Source: Pythium myriotylum (Eukaryota > Oomycota > Peronosporomycetes > Pythiales > Pythiaceae). Taken from it: a stretch of 64,000 bases of DNA. Both the position numbers and the translations under genes were made by a program. Within the stretch, counting starts at the first letter, position 1, and each line of letters starts with the position of its first letter. Below are positions 52,760 to 63,630 of the stretch, in pieces. Location of the stretch: the NCBI GenBank assembly GCA_023091665.1, contig JALJCQ010000003.1, positions 992,001 through 1,056,000 of the forward strand, given 5' to 3'. The notes beneath the pieces are model-generated. The model did not search any database. It saw nothing but the letters and a program-made list of their open reading frames with translations, and had not been told where the DNA came from.

Positions 52760-53771
52760 CCAGTCAGTTCGGTGTTTGGCGGCTTCGCGATGACTTTCGG
52801 GTGCAAGATCTCTAACCAATACATTTCCTCCTTTCTCATTTACCCGGCTTGCATGGATTTCAGGCTCCCCTGCCAAAAAGTGTAGCCATCTCTTCTGGTC
52901 GTTGATTGGCCCATCTCCCTCACACTGCTTGTTTGCGGTTTGGCGGATAAATCTAATCCAAAGTCACGCCAGAATGGAGTAAAGTAAATTCATCCCCGTA
53001 CTTGTGATTGGGTAGTGTCCTGTTCAGCGGTGCGACTACACTCGACTCGATCAATGACTCCTCGTTTGCCTAAGATGAACCTGCCAGATAAACATTCCCT
53101 ATGATTGACGCCGACGTGTCATCAGTTCAATTACCTCCCAAGAGTGTTCGGGCACCCTGTCTGCTACAATCAGATTGTCAATCGCATCGATGGATCGTGT
53201 AATTCAGAGAGACGTGCTGTGTCTCCTAAGCGCAGGAAGAGTCCTTTCTTGGCGAAAGTCGGTTCTTGAGTCTGCATTACCGAGCGACATACGTTTTTTA
53301 ATGGCGTCCTTCCACGTATCGCCTGCATAGGCATGCAGTGCACTCCTTCGAAGTGAGCTTGAATACAGCTTATCTGGGTTCTTGATGACTAGATGCACGT
53401 TTGAAAGTTTGTGAGCACGAATGACACGATCATTGTGGAATCACGACTACTGTGCCCTTCAAAAAATCACGCAGACATAGACATTCGCTCGTAGCGTTCG
53501 CCATCAAAATCCATTTGTGGTGGTGCTTTGGTGAGCTTGCATTATTTGAATGTTGCTGGTTGCTGGCTGTGCACCAAAGTCCGCCACCAGCTCGCACAAA
53601 CTAATAGTGGTAATGCCAAGAAGTGTTGGAATAGAGCTCAGCAGTTTTTTCTCAATGCAGCGACGTGGTCTATCACGCTTCACGAATGTTCCATTCTGGT
53701 GGCAAAATGAAGTGTAACGGCTTGCCCGTGTACAAAGGTTTTGTTTTTCGCTGTGGGGTCCCAACTAATCG
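51671..53771 (-). repeat. right arm of 2.1-kb inverted duplication (empty-site arm)
   Basis: Exact reverse complement, as far as compared, of the left arm with the transposon removed; length 2,101 bp. Contains the single CTATCCCCCG target sequence (complement near 52170-52180). The outer end CTAATCG|TCATGAAT at 53771 and the left flank at 46205 share no target duplication. 52760-53771 has no recognised gene. Confidence 0.93.
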
Positions 53772-55147
53772 TCATGAATATACAATTGACAAAAGCAACG
53801 GCCTTTGAGTCGAGACTCGCAACTGGGGACCGAGGTCTGCTTCGATCTTGCAGCCGTCATCATCGACACCGTGCTGGTGCTGTATTGGATTTGGCATCGG
53901 CAACCTCAAACCCCCAGCCCAGGCCTTGTGAGGTGGGCTTCTGAGTCCTGGACACTACATCCAATGCACTACCGACATGGCCCTGATGATGACGGCTCGT
54001 CCGAGGATTGCTTTGTGGTGTCGCCAGAAGTCTCTAGTGGATTTATCGCCAACTTCAACGACTCACGCACCTACTGACGTCGATCTGTGAGAAGGAGTGC
54101 AGCCAGACGCCGCGCACAGCCAAGCGACACCGGTACAGCAACCTCAGATCATAGATCGCAATGAAACGGCATGGTCTTACAGTCAGCAGAGGAGTGACCC
54201 GGCTCCGCCCTGCTCATGCCCGTTCTCACCTGCCTCTTGCTGGATTTCTTGCTGCAGTTCCCGATCAAGTTCAACTAAAGCGCCGAACAAAGCCGCTGTG
54301 CCTGGCTCACACTCGTCTCCAATATGCAGCCCCCTCTCAACTTGAGAGCGGTCGCTCCGTTACATCTGCGGATGTCGCAGCCGCCTCACCCACTCACGAC
54401 TCCGCCTGGGCGATTACGCCTCGCAATCGGATCTGGTGGCGACCCAACCGAATCAGTGAGACCCGGCGCGGATTACGCACGGCTGAGCCAGTCAGATCAC
54501 TTCAACTCGGACGCACTTCTCTTGGACCTGTCGAGATTCTGTTTAGCAGGTTTTTAATATCAGCACAACATCAAGTCCATCTTGGAGATCGACAGTCAGC
54601 ATACGATATTGCAGGTAGTTGGACGACCATCACTCTGGGTGTTGACTGCCAAGATCTATCACCATATCGTCGAAAACCAAGCCGTCAACATCCGTGTCTC
54701 ATTGCTACACCTGTGAGAACGTATACTACTGCAACTCGCAGAAACTGAAGCTTAGCTTGAAGTTGGCCGAGTCGACATAGAAAGGAAGGCGACGATACAG
54801 CACTCCGTTGCTACTGGATTTCTCGACCGATCTGGTTTCACAGCCGGGGCGGAGCTGAGTTTTCCCGTCTGCTTGGGGGCTGCGCAGCCACTCATGGCGA
54901 GGTTTGCTACGGTATGTGGATCGACGGCTCATGCCACGACAGGCCTGCGCCTGCCACGTTGCAGTTGGGAGCTGCGGGCCATGGAACACGCTGCCGAGGC
55001 TGTCCTCTGCTTCTTCTGCATTCATGCCCTCCGATATGACCTTGTCCTTCGAGGCCAACACGCACGAATTGAAAAGTCTCATTCTCCAATTTACTTTGGG
55101 CTCAACACTTCCTCCTCCAAGTCTTCTTCTCCAGGACCAAGGCAAAC
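53772..55147. other. 1.4-kb region without a confident gene; weak coding-like remnants
   Basis: Upstream of the sugar transporter. On the minus strand near 54175-54345 a short frame has protein-like composition (LFGALVELDRELQQEIQQEA), and another is open across 54726-55199, but neither has a start, family match or splice context I can support. Possibly an old element or gene remnant. Confidence 0.3.
55079..55092 (+). promoter_or_regulatory. oomycete Inr/FPR core promoter of sugar transporter gene
   Basis: TCATTCTCCAATTT is an exact match to the oomycete initiator plus flanking promoter region (TCATTYNNCAATTT), 56 bp before the start codon of the transporter, a typical spacing. Confidence 0.75.
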
Positions 55148-56680
55148 ATGGCGGCTGGTATGATCGTCCCGGTCCAGGGGGGCGCTGATGAACCGCCAAC
55201 GGAAGGTTCGCGCTGGTACGCCATCATCGTCTGTGTCTTCGCATCGCTCGCCGGTCTCTTCTTCGGATACGACCAGGGCGTCACGGGTGGTGTGCTCGTC
55301 ATGAACTCGTTCCTCGAGGACTTCTGTATCGACTACTCGGGCAACACGGATGAAGAGTGCCACCGCTCGTCGACCAAGCTCCCAAAGAACTGGCGTACGT
55401 TCACGACCATGTTCAACATTACCTACTACATCGGCTGTCTGATCGGAGCCGCGGTTGGTGGCTACATTGCTGATCGTTTCGGCCGTCGCCCTACCATTTT
55501 CAACGCCGGTTTCTGGTACTGCGTTGGCACGATCTGGATCACCGCCAACCCGTCGCAGGAGCAAACTCTGATCCTTTTCGGCCGCCTCGTCCAGGGCATT
55601 GGTGTCGGTAACTCGTCGTTCTCCGTCCCGATTTACGGTGCCGAGATGGCCCCCAAGGAGCTTCGCGGTATGCTCTCGGGTTTCATGCAGATGACGGTCG
55701 TAACTGGTCTCTTCGCGGCAAACTGTATCAACATTGGTGTCAAGCACGTCGACGAGGGCTGGCGCTACAGCTTCGGCGTCTCTTTGCTGCCACCGGTGAT
55801 CGTCATGCTTGGCATCTTCTGTCTCCCTGAGAGTCCTCGCTGGATTTACCAGCACAAGGGCCGTGATGCAGCTGAAGTCACGCTCAAGAAGCTTCGTATG
55901 ACCGAGAATGTCGGTTTTGAACTCAACGCTATCGGCGAGCAGCTTGAACTCGAAGGCAACGCTTCATGGATCGAGCTCTGGGACCCTTCGCTCCGCCGCC
56001 GTGTGATCATCGCCATGTTCCTCCAAGTGCTCCAGCAAGCTACGGGCATCAACCCTGTCTTCACCTACGGTGCGCAGATCTACCGCGATGTCGTCGGCGA
56101 TGGTACGATGTCGCTTCTTATCCTCTCGCTCGTCAACTTCGTCAGTACAATCCCTGCTATGCGCTGGGTCGACAGCTTCGGGCGCCGTACGTTGCTTTTG
56201 CTCGGCGCTGTGGGCATGTGCATCGGTCACTTGGTGACGGCTCTCAGCTTCACGATCGGCTGCGATGGCGACACAGATAACACTGACTGTGACACCACGG
56301 CGGGTTACATCATGGTCGTCGCCTCGTGCTTCTTCGTGTTCAACTTCGCCATCTCGTGGGGACCTGTGTGCTGGATCTACCCGGCCGAGATCTTCCCGCT
56401 CAACGTGCGTGCTATGGCTGTGTCGCTCTCGACCATGGCCAACTGGGGCATGGGTGCCGTCATGATTGCCGTGCCAAAGCTCTTCCCGTACCTCAACATC
56501 AACGGTGTCTTCTTCCTCTTCTTCGGCCTCTGCGCCCTCTGTGGTGTCTTTGTCTGGTTCTTCTGCCCAGAGACCCGCGGCATCATGCTCGAGGACATTG
56601 AGGCGCTCTTCAATGGCCGCGCTACTCGCAAGGGTGCTTCGCCCAAGTATGTGCCGGTCTCAACCCCGGAGGCGGTTTAA
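55148..56680 (+). CDS. sugar porter (MFS hexose transporter)
   Basis: Single exon, 510 residues, twelve predicted helices. Family motifs are GLFFGYDQGVTGG in helix 1, DRFGRRPTI in loop 2-3, PESPRWIYQHKGR after helix 6 (~226), QQATGINPVFTYGAQIY in helix 7, DSFGRRTLLLLG in loop 8-9 and PETRGIMLEDIEALF after helix 12 (~473). These are the diagnostic signatures of the sugar porter family, usually proton-coupled hexose uptake at the plasma membrane. Strong codon bias and a consensus core promoter suggest high expression. The exact sugar cannot be told. Confidence 0.95.
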   Translation: MAAGMIVPVQGGADEPPTEGSRWYAIIVCVFASLAGLFFGYDQGVTGGVLVMNSFLEDFCIDYSGNTDEECHRSSTKLPKNWRTFTTMFNITYYIGCLIGAAVGGYIADRFGRRPTIFNAGFWYCVGTIWITANPSQEQTLILFGRLVQGIGVGNSSFSVPIYGAEMAPKELRGMLSGFMQMTVVTGLFAANCINIGVKHVDEGWRYSFGVSLLPPVIVMLGIFCLPESPRWIYQHKGRDAAEVTLKKLRMTENVGFELNAIGEQLELEGNASWIELWDPSLRRRVIIAMFLQVLQQATGINPVFTYGAQIYRDVVGDGTMSLLILSLVNFVSTIPAMRWVDSFGRRTLLLLGAVGMCIGHLVTALSFTIGCDGDTDNTDCDTTAGYIMVVASCFFVFNFAISWGPVCWIYPAEIFPLNVRAMAVSLSTMANWGMGAVMIAVPKLFPYLNINGVFFLFFGLCALCGVFVWFFCPETRGIMLEDIEALFNGRATRKGASPKYVPVSTPEAV

Positions 56681-56809
56681 GAAAGAGATCGAGTGCATTG
56701 ATAGGTGTTTCTCACTACAAAGCATGAAGCTGTCTGTGAACATTCATTTTCAACAATCTTTCCATTTGTCATTTCAGCCATGCTGCTTACTGATATTCCG
56801 TGTTCACCG

Positions 56810-58648
56810 CTATCTTGAGGTGCCTAACTCGCTTAGAATGTTGCTGACGGGGCCGGCAAGTCCTTCTTGAGAAGCCATTGACTCCAATAAGTTCGAGAGC
56901 AGGTGAAAGTCTAAATCCAGTGGCTGGTCGTTTTGGTCGAGATCTCCCCTCGTTGCAGTAACCTCTTGTCCAATGCTTGAATCTGCCACTCGAGTCAAAG
57001 TCTTGCCTGCAGTGGAATCCTTCAGTTCATCATCCATCTCTTCCATTGCTTCCCTAAGAATGCGGTCTTCATCTTCTTCCGACTCATCCTCCAACTCGTC
57101 GTCACTATCCGCACTCGAGTTCTCACTATCGCCATCATCCTCCGAGTCATTCCAGTCCTTGCCATCGAGATCAAGATCTCGCGGTGTGTGACTACTTGAT
57201 TTGGCGGACTCTCCTTGCAGCAACTTCAGGAATGAGCTCATATCAAGCTGTACGGGCTCACTCGGCTCGACTCCATCGACGCCCGACACCCCATCCATGA
57301 AGTTGTTGAACATTGTTGCGATGTTTTGTAACTCTTCCGCACCACCGACGACGCCATTTTGGCTACCAGCGCTTTGGGACGTTGTCCGCGTCGCTGCACG
57401 CTGCAGCTTCTCCTCGAGCGCATCTGGATGAACATAAAGCCACGAGTCATCGTCGTCCGGTTCAGCAGGTTCGTCAGCCACGGCTTCTTCCGTGTAGGAC
57501 CTAACTGCCTCATCGATAATGGCTCGCCAATCCGAGCCAAATTGGTCACAGTCACTTGAAGCGTATAGCAGCTCCAGACCGCATGCCAGCTTGACTCCAA
57601 TTTCAGTTGCCCTTGTCTCAGGAGAATCGTGCGACTTGCTCGACATGAGAACATCTGCGCCAGGAAGATGCCGAAAAGGCTTTGGAGGAAAGAAATGCTG
57701 CTGCTTGAGTTGTGCGTATTGGCAACGAGACATGGTCACCGTTTGTAGGACACTTGGTCGAGGTGAGAACGTCCGCATCTGGTTGCACAACGATGTCGCT
57801 TGCTTTGGTTCTCTATAGTAGAATGCCTCGACTGCGGCACCGACGACTTGTGGACACTTTTGGATCAACCAAGAGGCTTTTTTGGGTAAGTGACAGCGCA
57901 CGCGGTGCCGATTTGCACGCATGTACTGAGGAGCCTCACGAAGTTTCTGTTGAAGCAGGCGTTGCATCGCGACGTTTGCCCGAGTCATTATGCGGTCGTC
58001 GAACACAGCGCGAATAGAGTCCAGAAACACTGCCAGTTCATGCGTCTTGCGTTGGGACTTCTTACGCTTCACAGGCTTGTGCTGACCTCCTGCGTGAAGC
58101 TCTTGGGCCGCTAACGAGAGCCCTTCTAACTCTGGAACAACATCGACACTGACGAGATGCAGCTCGCCTCGACGCACAAAGACGCGGTTCGCGCTGTTCT
58201 CTGGACTCACCCATTCGGGCAGCACATCTGCGCACTCGATGAGCAGAAACTCGCCGTCTGTGTCATTCACTTGGACGATGGCGTCGTCGTCGGGGAACTC
58301 GGTGGTCAGGAGGAAGAGCAGCCACGTGACCACCCATTCGTCGTCGATAGCATCACCAACCGCTGTCTCTCCTTCCAAGAAGAACGTCCGCAGCAATGGC
58401 GACGCCGTCTCGTCGGCAGCTTCCGCTATGGAGAAATGCATGGCGTGCTTTTGCCAGATGAAGTCTCCCACTTGGCGGCCCACGAACTCGGCGTAGGCGG
58501 CACGTCGCGACGCCGCGAAGACGCGGTCCGCTTCGCCGTCGTCCGGAGACGCCGTGTGGGCATTTGCTGCAGCGGCGCGCGCCTCGGGGCGGCGGAAGAA
58601 GACGCGGTAGTGGATGATATTCGAGTCTGGCGTTGGCGTCGGGAACAT
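56810..58648 (-). CDS. Ecdysoneless/SGT1 (ECD) family protein
   Basis: Single exon, 612 residues from ATG 58648. The N-terminal half has IIHYRVFFR, WQKHAMHF, DEWVVTWLLFLLTTEFPDDDAIVQVNDTDGEFLLIE (read in pieces) and LPEWVSPENSANRVFVRRGELHLV, the hallmark block of the SGT1/ecdysoneless family, followed by AMQRLLQQKL, RHRVRCHLPKKASWLI and AFYYREP. The C-terminal third is acidic and Ser-rich (DGDSENSSADSDDELEDESEEDED), as in ECD proteins, where it is a CK2 target and activation-type region. ECD acts in pre-mRNA splicing (Prp8 partner) and cell-cycle control in animals and yeast-type systems. Confidence 0.88.
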   Translation of the reverse strand: MFPTPTPDSNIIHYRVFFRRPEARAAAANAHTASPDDGEADRVFAASRRAAYAEFVGRQVGDFIWQKHAMHFSIAEAADETASPLLRTFFLEGETAVGDAIDDEWVVTWLLFLLTTEFPDDDAIVQVNDTDGEFLLIECADVLPEWVSPENSANRVFVRRGELHLVSVDVVPELEGLSLAAQELHAGGQHKPVKRKKSQRKTHELAVFLDSIRAVFDDRIMTRANVAMQRLLQQKLREAPQYMRANRHRVRCHLPKKASWLIQKCPQVVGAAVEAFYYREPKQATSLCNQMRTFSPRPSVLQTVTMSRCQYAQLKQQHFFPPKPFRHLPGADVLMSSKSHDSPETRATEIGVKLACGLELLYASSDCDQFGSDWRAIIDEAVRSYTEEAVADEPAEPDDDDSWLYVHPDALEEKLQRAATRTTSQSAGSQNGVVGGAEELQNIATMFNNFMDGVSGVDGVEPSEPVQLDMSSFLKLLQGESAKSSSHTPRDLDLDGKDWNDSEDDGDSENSSADSDDELEDESEEDEDRILREAMEEMDDELKDSTAGKTLTRVADSSIGQEVTATRGDLDQNDQPLDLDFHLLSNLLESMASQEGLAGPVSNILSELGTSR

Positions 58649-58846
58649 GATGGTGTGTCGACGGACCAATGGGGAAATACGGGACAGATCCGTAAATAAA
58701 GAAGGATGGAGCCATGAACTAGGTGGGTAAGGTATCACTTCATATTCATGGCAGAGGGACGACTACTACACTCGGTCGTCGTCAGGACCCTTTCGTTTGT
58801 CTTCTTTTGCGTGGTCATGCTCACATTGACTTCTGGAGTGTCATCT

Positions 58847-60549
58847 CTAGAACCGCTTGCTTTGATGGATGGGCTTCATGAGGTCAGAAAAGTCGTCCTC
58901 GTCGTCGCTGTCGCCGTGTTGTGCACCTGCTTTTGCCGAAGCACCGTGGCCATTGTGATCAAACTCGAAAGATTCCAGTAGGTTGCGACCACTGGAGGTG
59001 GTGAAGCTATCGAGGTTCGGATCGTTTAGGTCGCTGGGCAACGGGTGCCCATTGTTGCCCTGACCCGTAGGTTGGATCACACCGTTCGCTCGCAGCTCAT
59101 GGATGAGCCCTTCGAATATGTGCTTATCATCACTGTTACTCATGGTCTCCAGAGCCTTGTACAGGTTGCGGCTGTTGGAAAAAGAGCTTGAAAGTCGAAA
59201 AGAAGACTTGCTCCCTGAGGTCATCGATGCCGTCGCGTTTCCTCCTTCGTTGGCGAGAGACACAGCCTTCAGCATTTCATCAAGCTCCCCACTTGCAAGC
59301 AATTCGTCTGGAGACATATCCTGAAACGAGCTCAGGCCACGCGAGCTACCGAAGCTAAGAAGACTGTTCGACTGACTTCTCAGCAACTCTTTCAGAATGG
59401 CAGCATCGTTCGAGTCGACTTCATGGTGCTCCTCTCCGAGAGGCTCCACGCTAGGCTCAGGTAGCTCAGTTCCATGGCCATGGTGAATTGGCGGTTGTGG
59501 GTGCGGTGGAGGCAGATGCGGCTGCTGAACGTGTGGTTGCTGGACAGGCATCACTCCAAGTGGCATCGTCCCTACGGGCATCGGCGCGGTGGCATCATAA
59601 GGAGTCGGGTATCCGTACATGCCCTGCATTGGAGCCGCTGCAGGCATCGCCATCATTGTAGTCGCGATCATAAGATCCGGATTTGCTTGCGAAGCTGATC
59701 GGTTTTTGCTTGAGCTCATGCCCGGCATCAGTCGGGGGCGTCCGGGCTTATCACTCGTCTTCTGGTTTGGATTAAGCGCCTTCCAGCGCATTTTTACAGC
59801 ATCTTCGGTTCGACCTGGAAGCAACTCAGCGATCTGGGTCCAGCGGTTGCCAAGCTGTTCATATGCCTGCTGAATTGTGATATCTTCCTCCGGCGAGAAA
59901 GGTCTGCACACAAACTGGTCAGTATATGAACACCCTGACACGTTATGTTGCGGGACGTACGCCTTGTTGATGCTTGGGTCGAGGTGGTTGCGCCAGCGTT
60001 CTCGGCATTGCTTTGGCCTGTTGGAAGCGAAGGTCAGTACGCACTATAGCTCGCGTTGAGACAATCGTAGACAGGAAACGGCATACGTTCGTCCAGGAAT
60101 ATGTGCCGACACCTCTGACCAGGAATGGCATCCCTGCAGTACCATGCGCTCGAGAATGCTATCTTCCTCATACGACCAGTGACCCTTCACGAGACCCGGC
60201 TTGAGAACCTTGTTCCAGCGCTGCAAGCACTGCGCGTGATTGCGTCCTTCGACTTCAGCTGCAATAGCCTATAGCCACACTCCCACATCAGTCTCAACCG
60301 AATGCAATTAAGACCCGCTTCACGCAGACCAACCTTCCAGTTCTTTTGACCGTACTTTTCCACCGCGGCTCGCAATGCGTCGTCCTGCTCGGGCGTCCAT
60401 CGCTGGCCCTTTTTGTCATCGTCACCTCCCGTCTTGAGCTTCTGCGCCTCGCTCGGAGCCTCGTGGATGGACCCCAACAGGTCGTCGTCGAGGCCTTCGC
60501 GCTCCCGCTTACTATCAACACAATCGTGGTGAGCCACCTCAACCCCCAT
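58847..60549 (-). CDS. R1R2R3 (3R) MYB transcription factor, 4 exons
   Basis: Exons 60549-60334, 60268-60087, 60017-59961 and 59903-58847 give 503 residues; introns are 65, 69 and 57 nt. Repeat 1 (~50-99): RWTPEQDDALRAAVEKYG, NWKAIAAEVEGRNHAQCLQRW. Repeat 2 (~103-152): GHWSYEEDSILERMV, SWSEVSAHIPGRTPKQCRERW. Repeat 3 (~154-203): PFSPEEDITIQQAYEQLG, RWTQIAELLPGRTEDAVKMRW. The spaced tryptophans are kept except where repeat 3 begins with Phe, as usual. 3R-MYBs bind the AACNG core and control cell-cycle genes in plants and animals. The tail has a Pro/His-rich part, a Ser-rich part and an acidic end; no other domain. The helix-3 residues of repeat 2 are restored only by splicing at 60086/60018. 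Confidence 0.92.
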
Positions 60550-61863
60550 CACGACGCATCCTCCACGGAGCACCTACATCGCCGTCTCTATACAAGACCC
60601 CAAAGCCAAGAGAGCACCCGTCAGCCCCGCGCTCTATCCCCACCGACCGCCGTCGCTGAGCCGCACGTACCCATCGTCGCGGATGTTTCTCCCTCGCCCC
60701 TCGAGTCGCAGGTCGTCTCTACCGCCGAGTCTGCCGAGTCTTCTGGGCGGTCGGAAACTGAGTTTTGCCGAGACTCCGAGTCGGCGCTTCCTCTGTCTCG
60801 CTGGTCGCGGCGCTCGCTGCGTGCGCTCGCGTCGCCCGGTGCTTCTCTGCTCTCGTGCCGCGCGTTCCGCCGGTCCCCTCGCCAAAGTCGAGGTCGTCGG
60901 GGGCGAACCTAGGTGACAGCTTCGTCCTCCCGTCTGGTTAGCAGCTTCCCTCTGGAGCGAGTTTTCCAAGAAGCGAGCAATTGGAGAACCCCTTTTTGGC
61001 CAATCCCAGCGAGTCTCAGGCGTAAAATGTGGTGTTTTTACGGGCCGAAGCAGACTGCCATCACGGTAAGAACGATGACGCGCAGTTGAAGTCCGACATG
61101 GTCGTTCACTTAAACCAGTTGATTTGCATCAAGACCTCTCCGGCCGTGCAAGGAACACATTATTGGGTGCACCCACCAACGCTGGATCCCAATGACCTCC
61201 AAGACCACAGAGCAAAGCAGCGATTCCAGGAAAGCACGGTGTTTTCTAGTTCGTTTGTGTTGGCGTCGTTGGCGCGAGTGTTTACCAAAATTTGGGTTTG
61301 TTCATCGAATCTTGCAAAAGCATAATCGGCGGAACCAACTTAAACCAATAGATTCGACCCAGCACAGGCGACGGTCAATATTGACTCAGACCGTGAAGCG
61401 AGAGCGCGGGCCGTGGACCGTTCCAGTGGACGCTCACGCGGCTGGATCCGCGAGCCTCGTTGGCTGAAGTTTCGGCTGAGTTGGACAGGGAGAGTGGGAG
61501 TCTTTCGATTGATCCCAGCCAGAGGATCGCACGACGAGTCGGTGCCACCTCAGTCATGTGCCTGCGCGCTCTCTCATTGGTTGATTCGAGACACGCGAAA
61601 CTGTGGCTTCCAATATCCGCTCGAATACGCTTCCTTTTAAATCCACTGTAGGCCCTAAGAAAACTGTAATACTTGATCTCGACACCTCCGACCCGGAGGC
61701 TCTGGCGCGAAAGGGTACATTCGGAGTGGCGAAGATGATGACATAACCGTTTCTGCATCGGGCCGACGTCAGCGCCTCATTCAGCCATTAACGCGACCGG
61801 CGCAGCGCCTCTCGCGTCGACGACTCGCCCCGCCTCCTCGCCATCAGTTCCGCTTTCGACTCC
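60550..61863. other. 1.3-kb divergent intergenic region
   Basis: Between the MYB and thioesterase genes. Open frames on either strand lack start context and family resemblance. A promoter match near 61777 is listed separately; otherwise nothing recognised. Confidence 0.35.
61777..61790 (+). promoter_or_regulatory. candidate oomycete Inr/FPR core promoter of thioesterase gene
   Basis: TCATTCAGCCATTA resembles the TCATTYNNCAWTTT pattern with one extra base, 74 bp before ATG 61864. Confidence 0.4.
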
Positions 61864-63334
61864 ATGCGCCGCAGCTCCGCGCGCGTGATCCGATCGATCG
61901 CGCCCTCGCCTCGTCCGCCCGCCGCCATCCCCAAGCGCACATTCGCCGCCCACATGGACGCCGTCACCGTCGACGAGCCGATCAAGTACATTAACGTGCG
62001 CGACACGCGGCTCGCGTATGCCGACATCATCGTAAGCGCACGCGACTCGGTGGTCTCGGTAGCCATTTCTGACGAGGGATTCCTTCAATCCAGGGCGAGG
62101 AGAGCTTGAACGGCAACCTCATCAGCGCCGGCCCCGTGCTTGAACGGCTCGATATCTTTGGTGCTGCTGTCGCTGAAAAGTTCGTCACTTCATTTACAGA
62201 TGCCCATCACGTGATTGTCTAACGAAATCGAAATCCCTATTATGGTGCAGTGTCGCCAAGAAGGCCATTGCGACGATGTCGGTGGATCGAGTCGACATCA
62301 CGAACCAGATCGCGCACGGCGATTTGATCCGCCTCGAGGGTGAAGTGCTCAACACGGGGCGCTCTTCGCTCGCCGTCCAAATCTCTGGCTTTCGACACGA
62401 CCTCGAGACTGGAAAGTACATTCACACGCTCAGCGCCATCATGTCGTGCGTCGCGCTTGACGAGAACAAGCGCCCTGCACCCGGACTTCCAAAGCTACGT
62501 GACGACGAAAATCCCGAGTATTTGGAGAAGCTCGAAGCGACGACGGCGCAACGAAAGGATCTCTTTGCTCGCTGGCAAAACGTCCAAGACATGGTGGATC
62601 AGATGCCGTATATCTCGCGGGATATGATCCATTTGTTTGACCAAAGCGAGAAGACGCATTTCATCCCCATTCCAGATACGCTCATCGAAGTGCAAAACTC
62701 ATTCTTACCCAAGCATCTTAACCGAAACAACACCATTTTCGGCGGCGAAGTTCTCACATGGATGGTGCGTGACCCCTGGGATCCCCACCAAATTATTGCT
62801 GACATGACAATCCTCCTCAGGACAAAGTGGCTCTCTACTGTGCCCGGAACTTCACCAAAAACATCAACATGGTCACGGTGTCGATGAACCGCATCTTCTT
62901 CAAACTCCCCATCACGATGGATGACATTGTCACCATGAATGCTCGTGTTTGCAGCGTCCGGTGAGTACAGCTAGTACTGTTTCGACTCATACCATCGAGG
63001 CCTTACAGTATGAACGAGCAGCCGTCACCATTTGGAAGTTGAAGTGGAAGTGTTCGTGGAGCGCATCGGTTCGGGTGAGCGCCGTCCGTCGCATACGGGG
63101 TACTTCACGGTTGTGAACCTCGACCGGTCGTATCGTCAAAAGCTCATTCTACAGGGTCTGGAGGTCGACGAGAGAGACCAGGATAGCATGCGACGCCTCC
63201 TCAAAGCCCAACACCGCTGGCTCTTCGATAACGAAGACAAGCAGCTGCTCTGTCTTGAGCCGCTCTCGCTCTCGACGCTCAAGTCAACAGCACCATCGCG
63301 CAGCGGCTCGCCACGTGCGCGCAAGCTCCTGTAG
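61864..63334 (+). CDS. acyl-CoA thioesterase (ACOT9/BFIT-like, double hotdog), 5 exons
   Basis: Exons 61864-62031, 62094-62179, 62251-62764, 62821-62960 and 63022-63334 give 406 residues; introns are 62, 71, 56 and 61 nt. The N-terminus ([14 protein letters not shown].., RTFAAHM) is presequence-like, suggesting mitochondria. The first hotdog has [27 protein letters not shown]; the second has [28 protein letters not shown] (read across intron 4) and [20 protein letters not shown]. The [13 protein letters not shown] stretch is the substrate/CoA-binding helix of ACOT9-type enzymes, which hydrolyse acyl-CoA to free acid and CoA. The last acceptor (63021) is the least certain; 63018 gives a similar product. 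A paralogue follows in tandem. Confidence 0.83.
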
Positions 63335-63630
63335 CCACCCAGAGCCATGAATCTATAAGAGGGAGTTCTCTGTGCTGTTGCCGTCTCGCCTTGATTGCCG
63401 TCTCAACAACGCGCTGAAGAGCAACTTGTGGTTGCAGTGCGCTGAGCTCCTCCTCCTGCCCTGTCACTGAACGCCCACTCCACCAATCAAGACTCTCTAT
63501 CATGGCCACGTCCGTTGCGTCCAAATTCTTGTCTCTCGTCCCATGTCACAGAGAAATCTCGTTGCGGGCGTGCCTCTTCGGGCTTCTTCTTCTTCATTGA
63601 CCGAAAGCGCTCGTGGTAAGACAAGGCAGC

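Noticed and set aside
46206..53771. Interpreting the whole inverted repeat as a foldback transposon
   Set aside because: Outer flanks (GAGGT at left, TCATGAA at right) show no target duplication, the arms contain an ordinary gene, and the centre lies inside its coding sequence.
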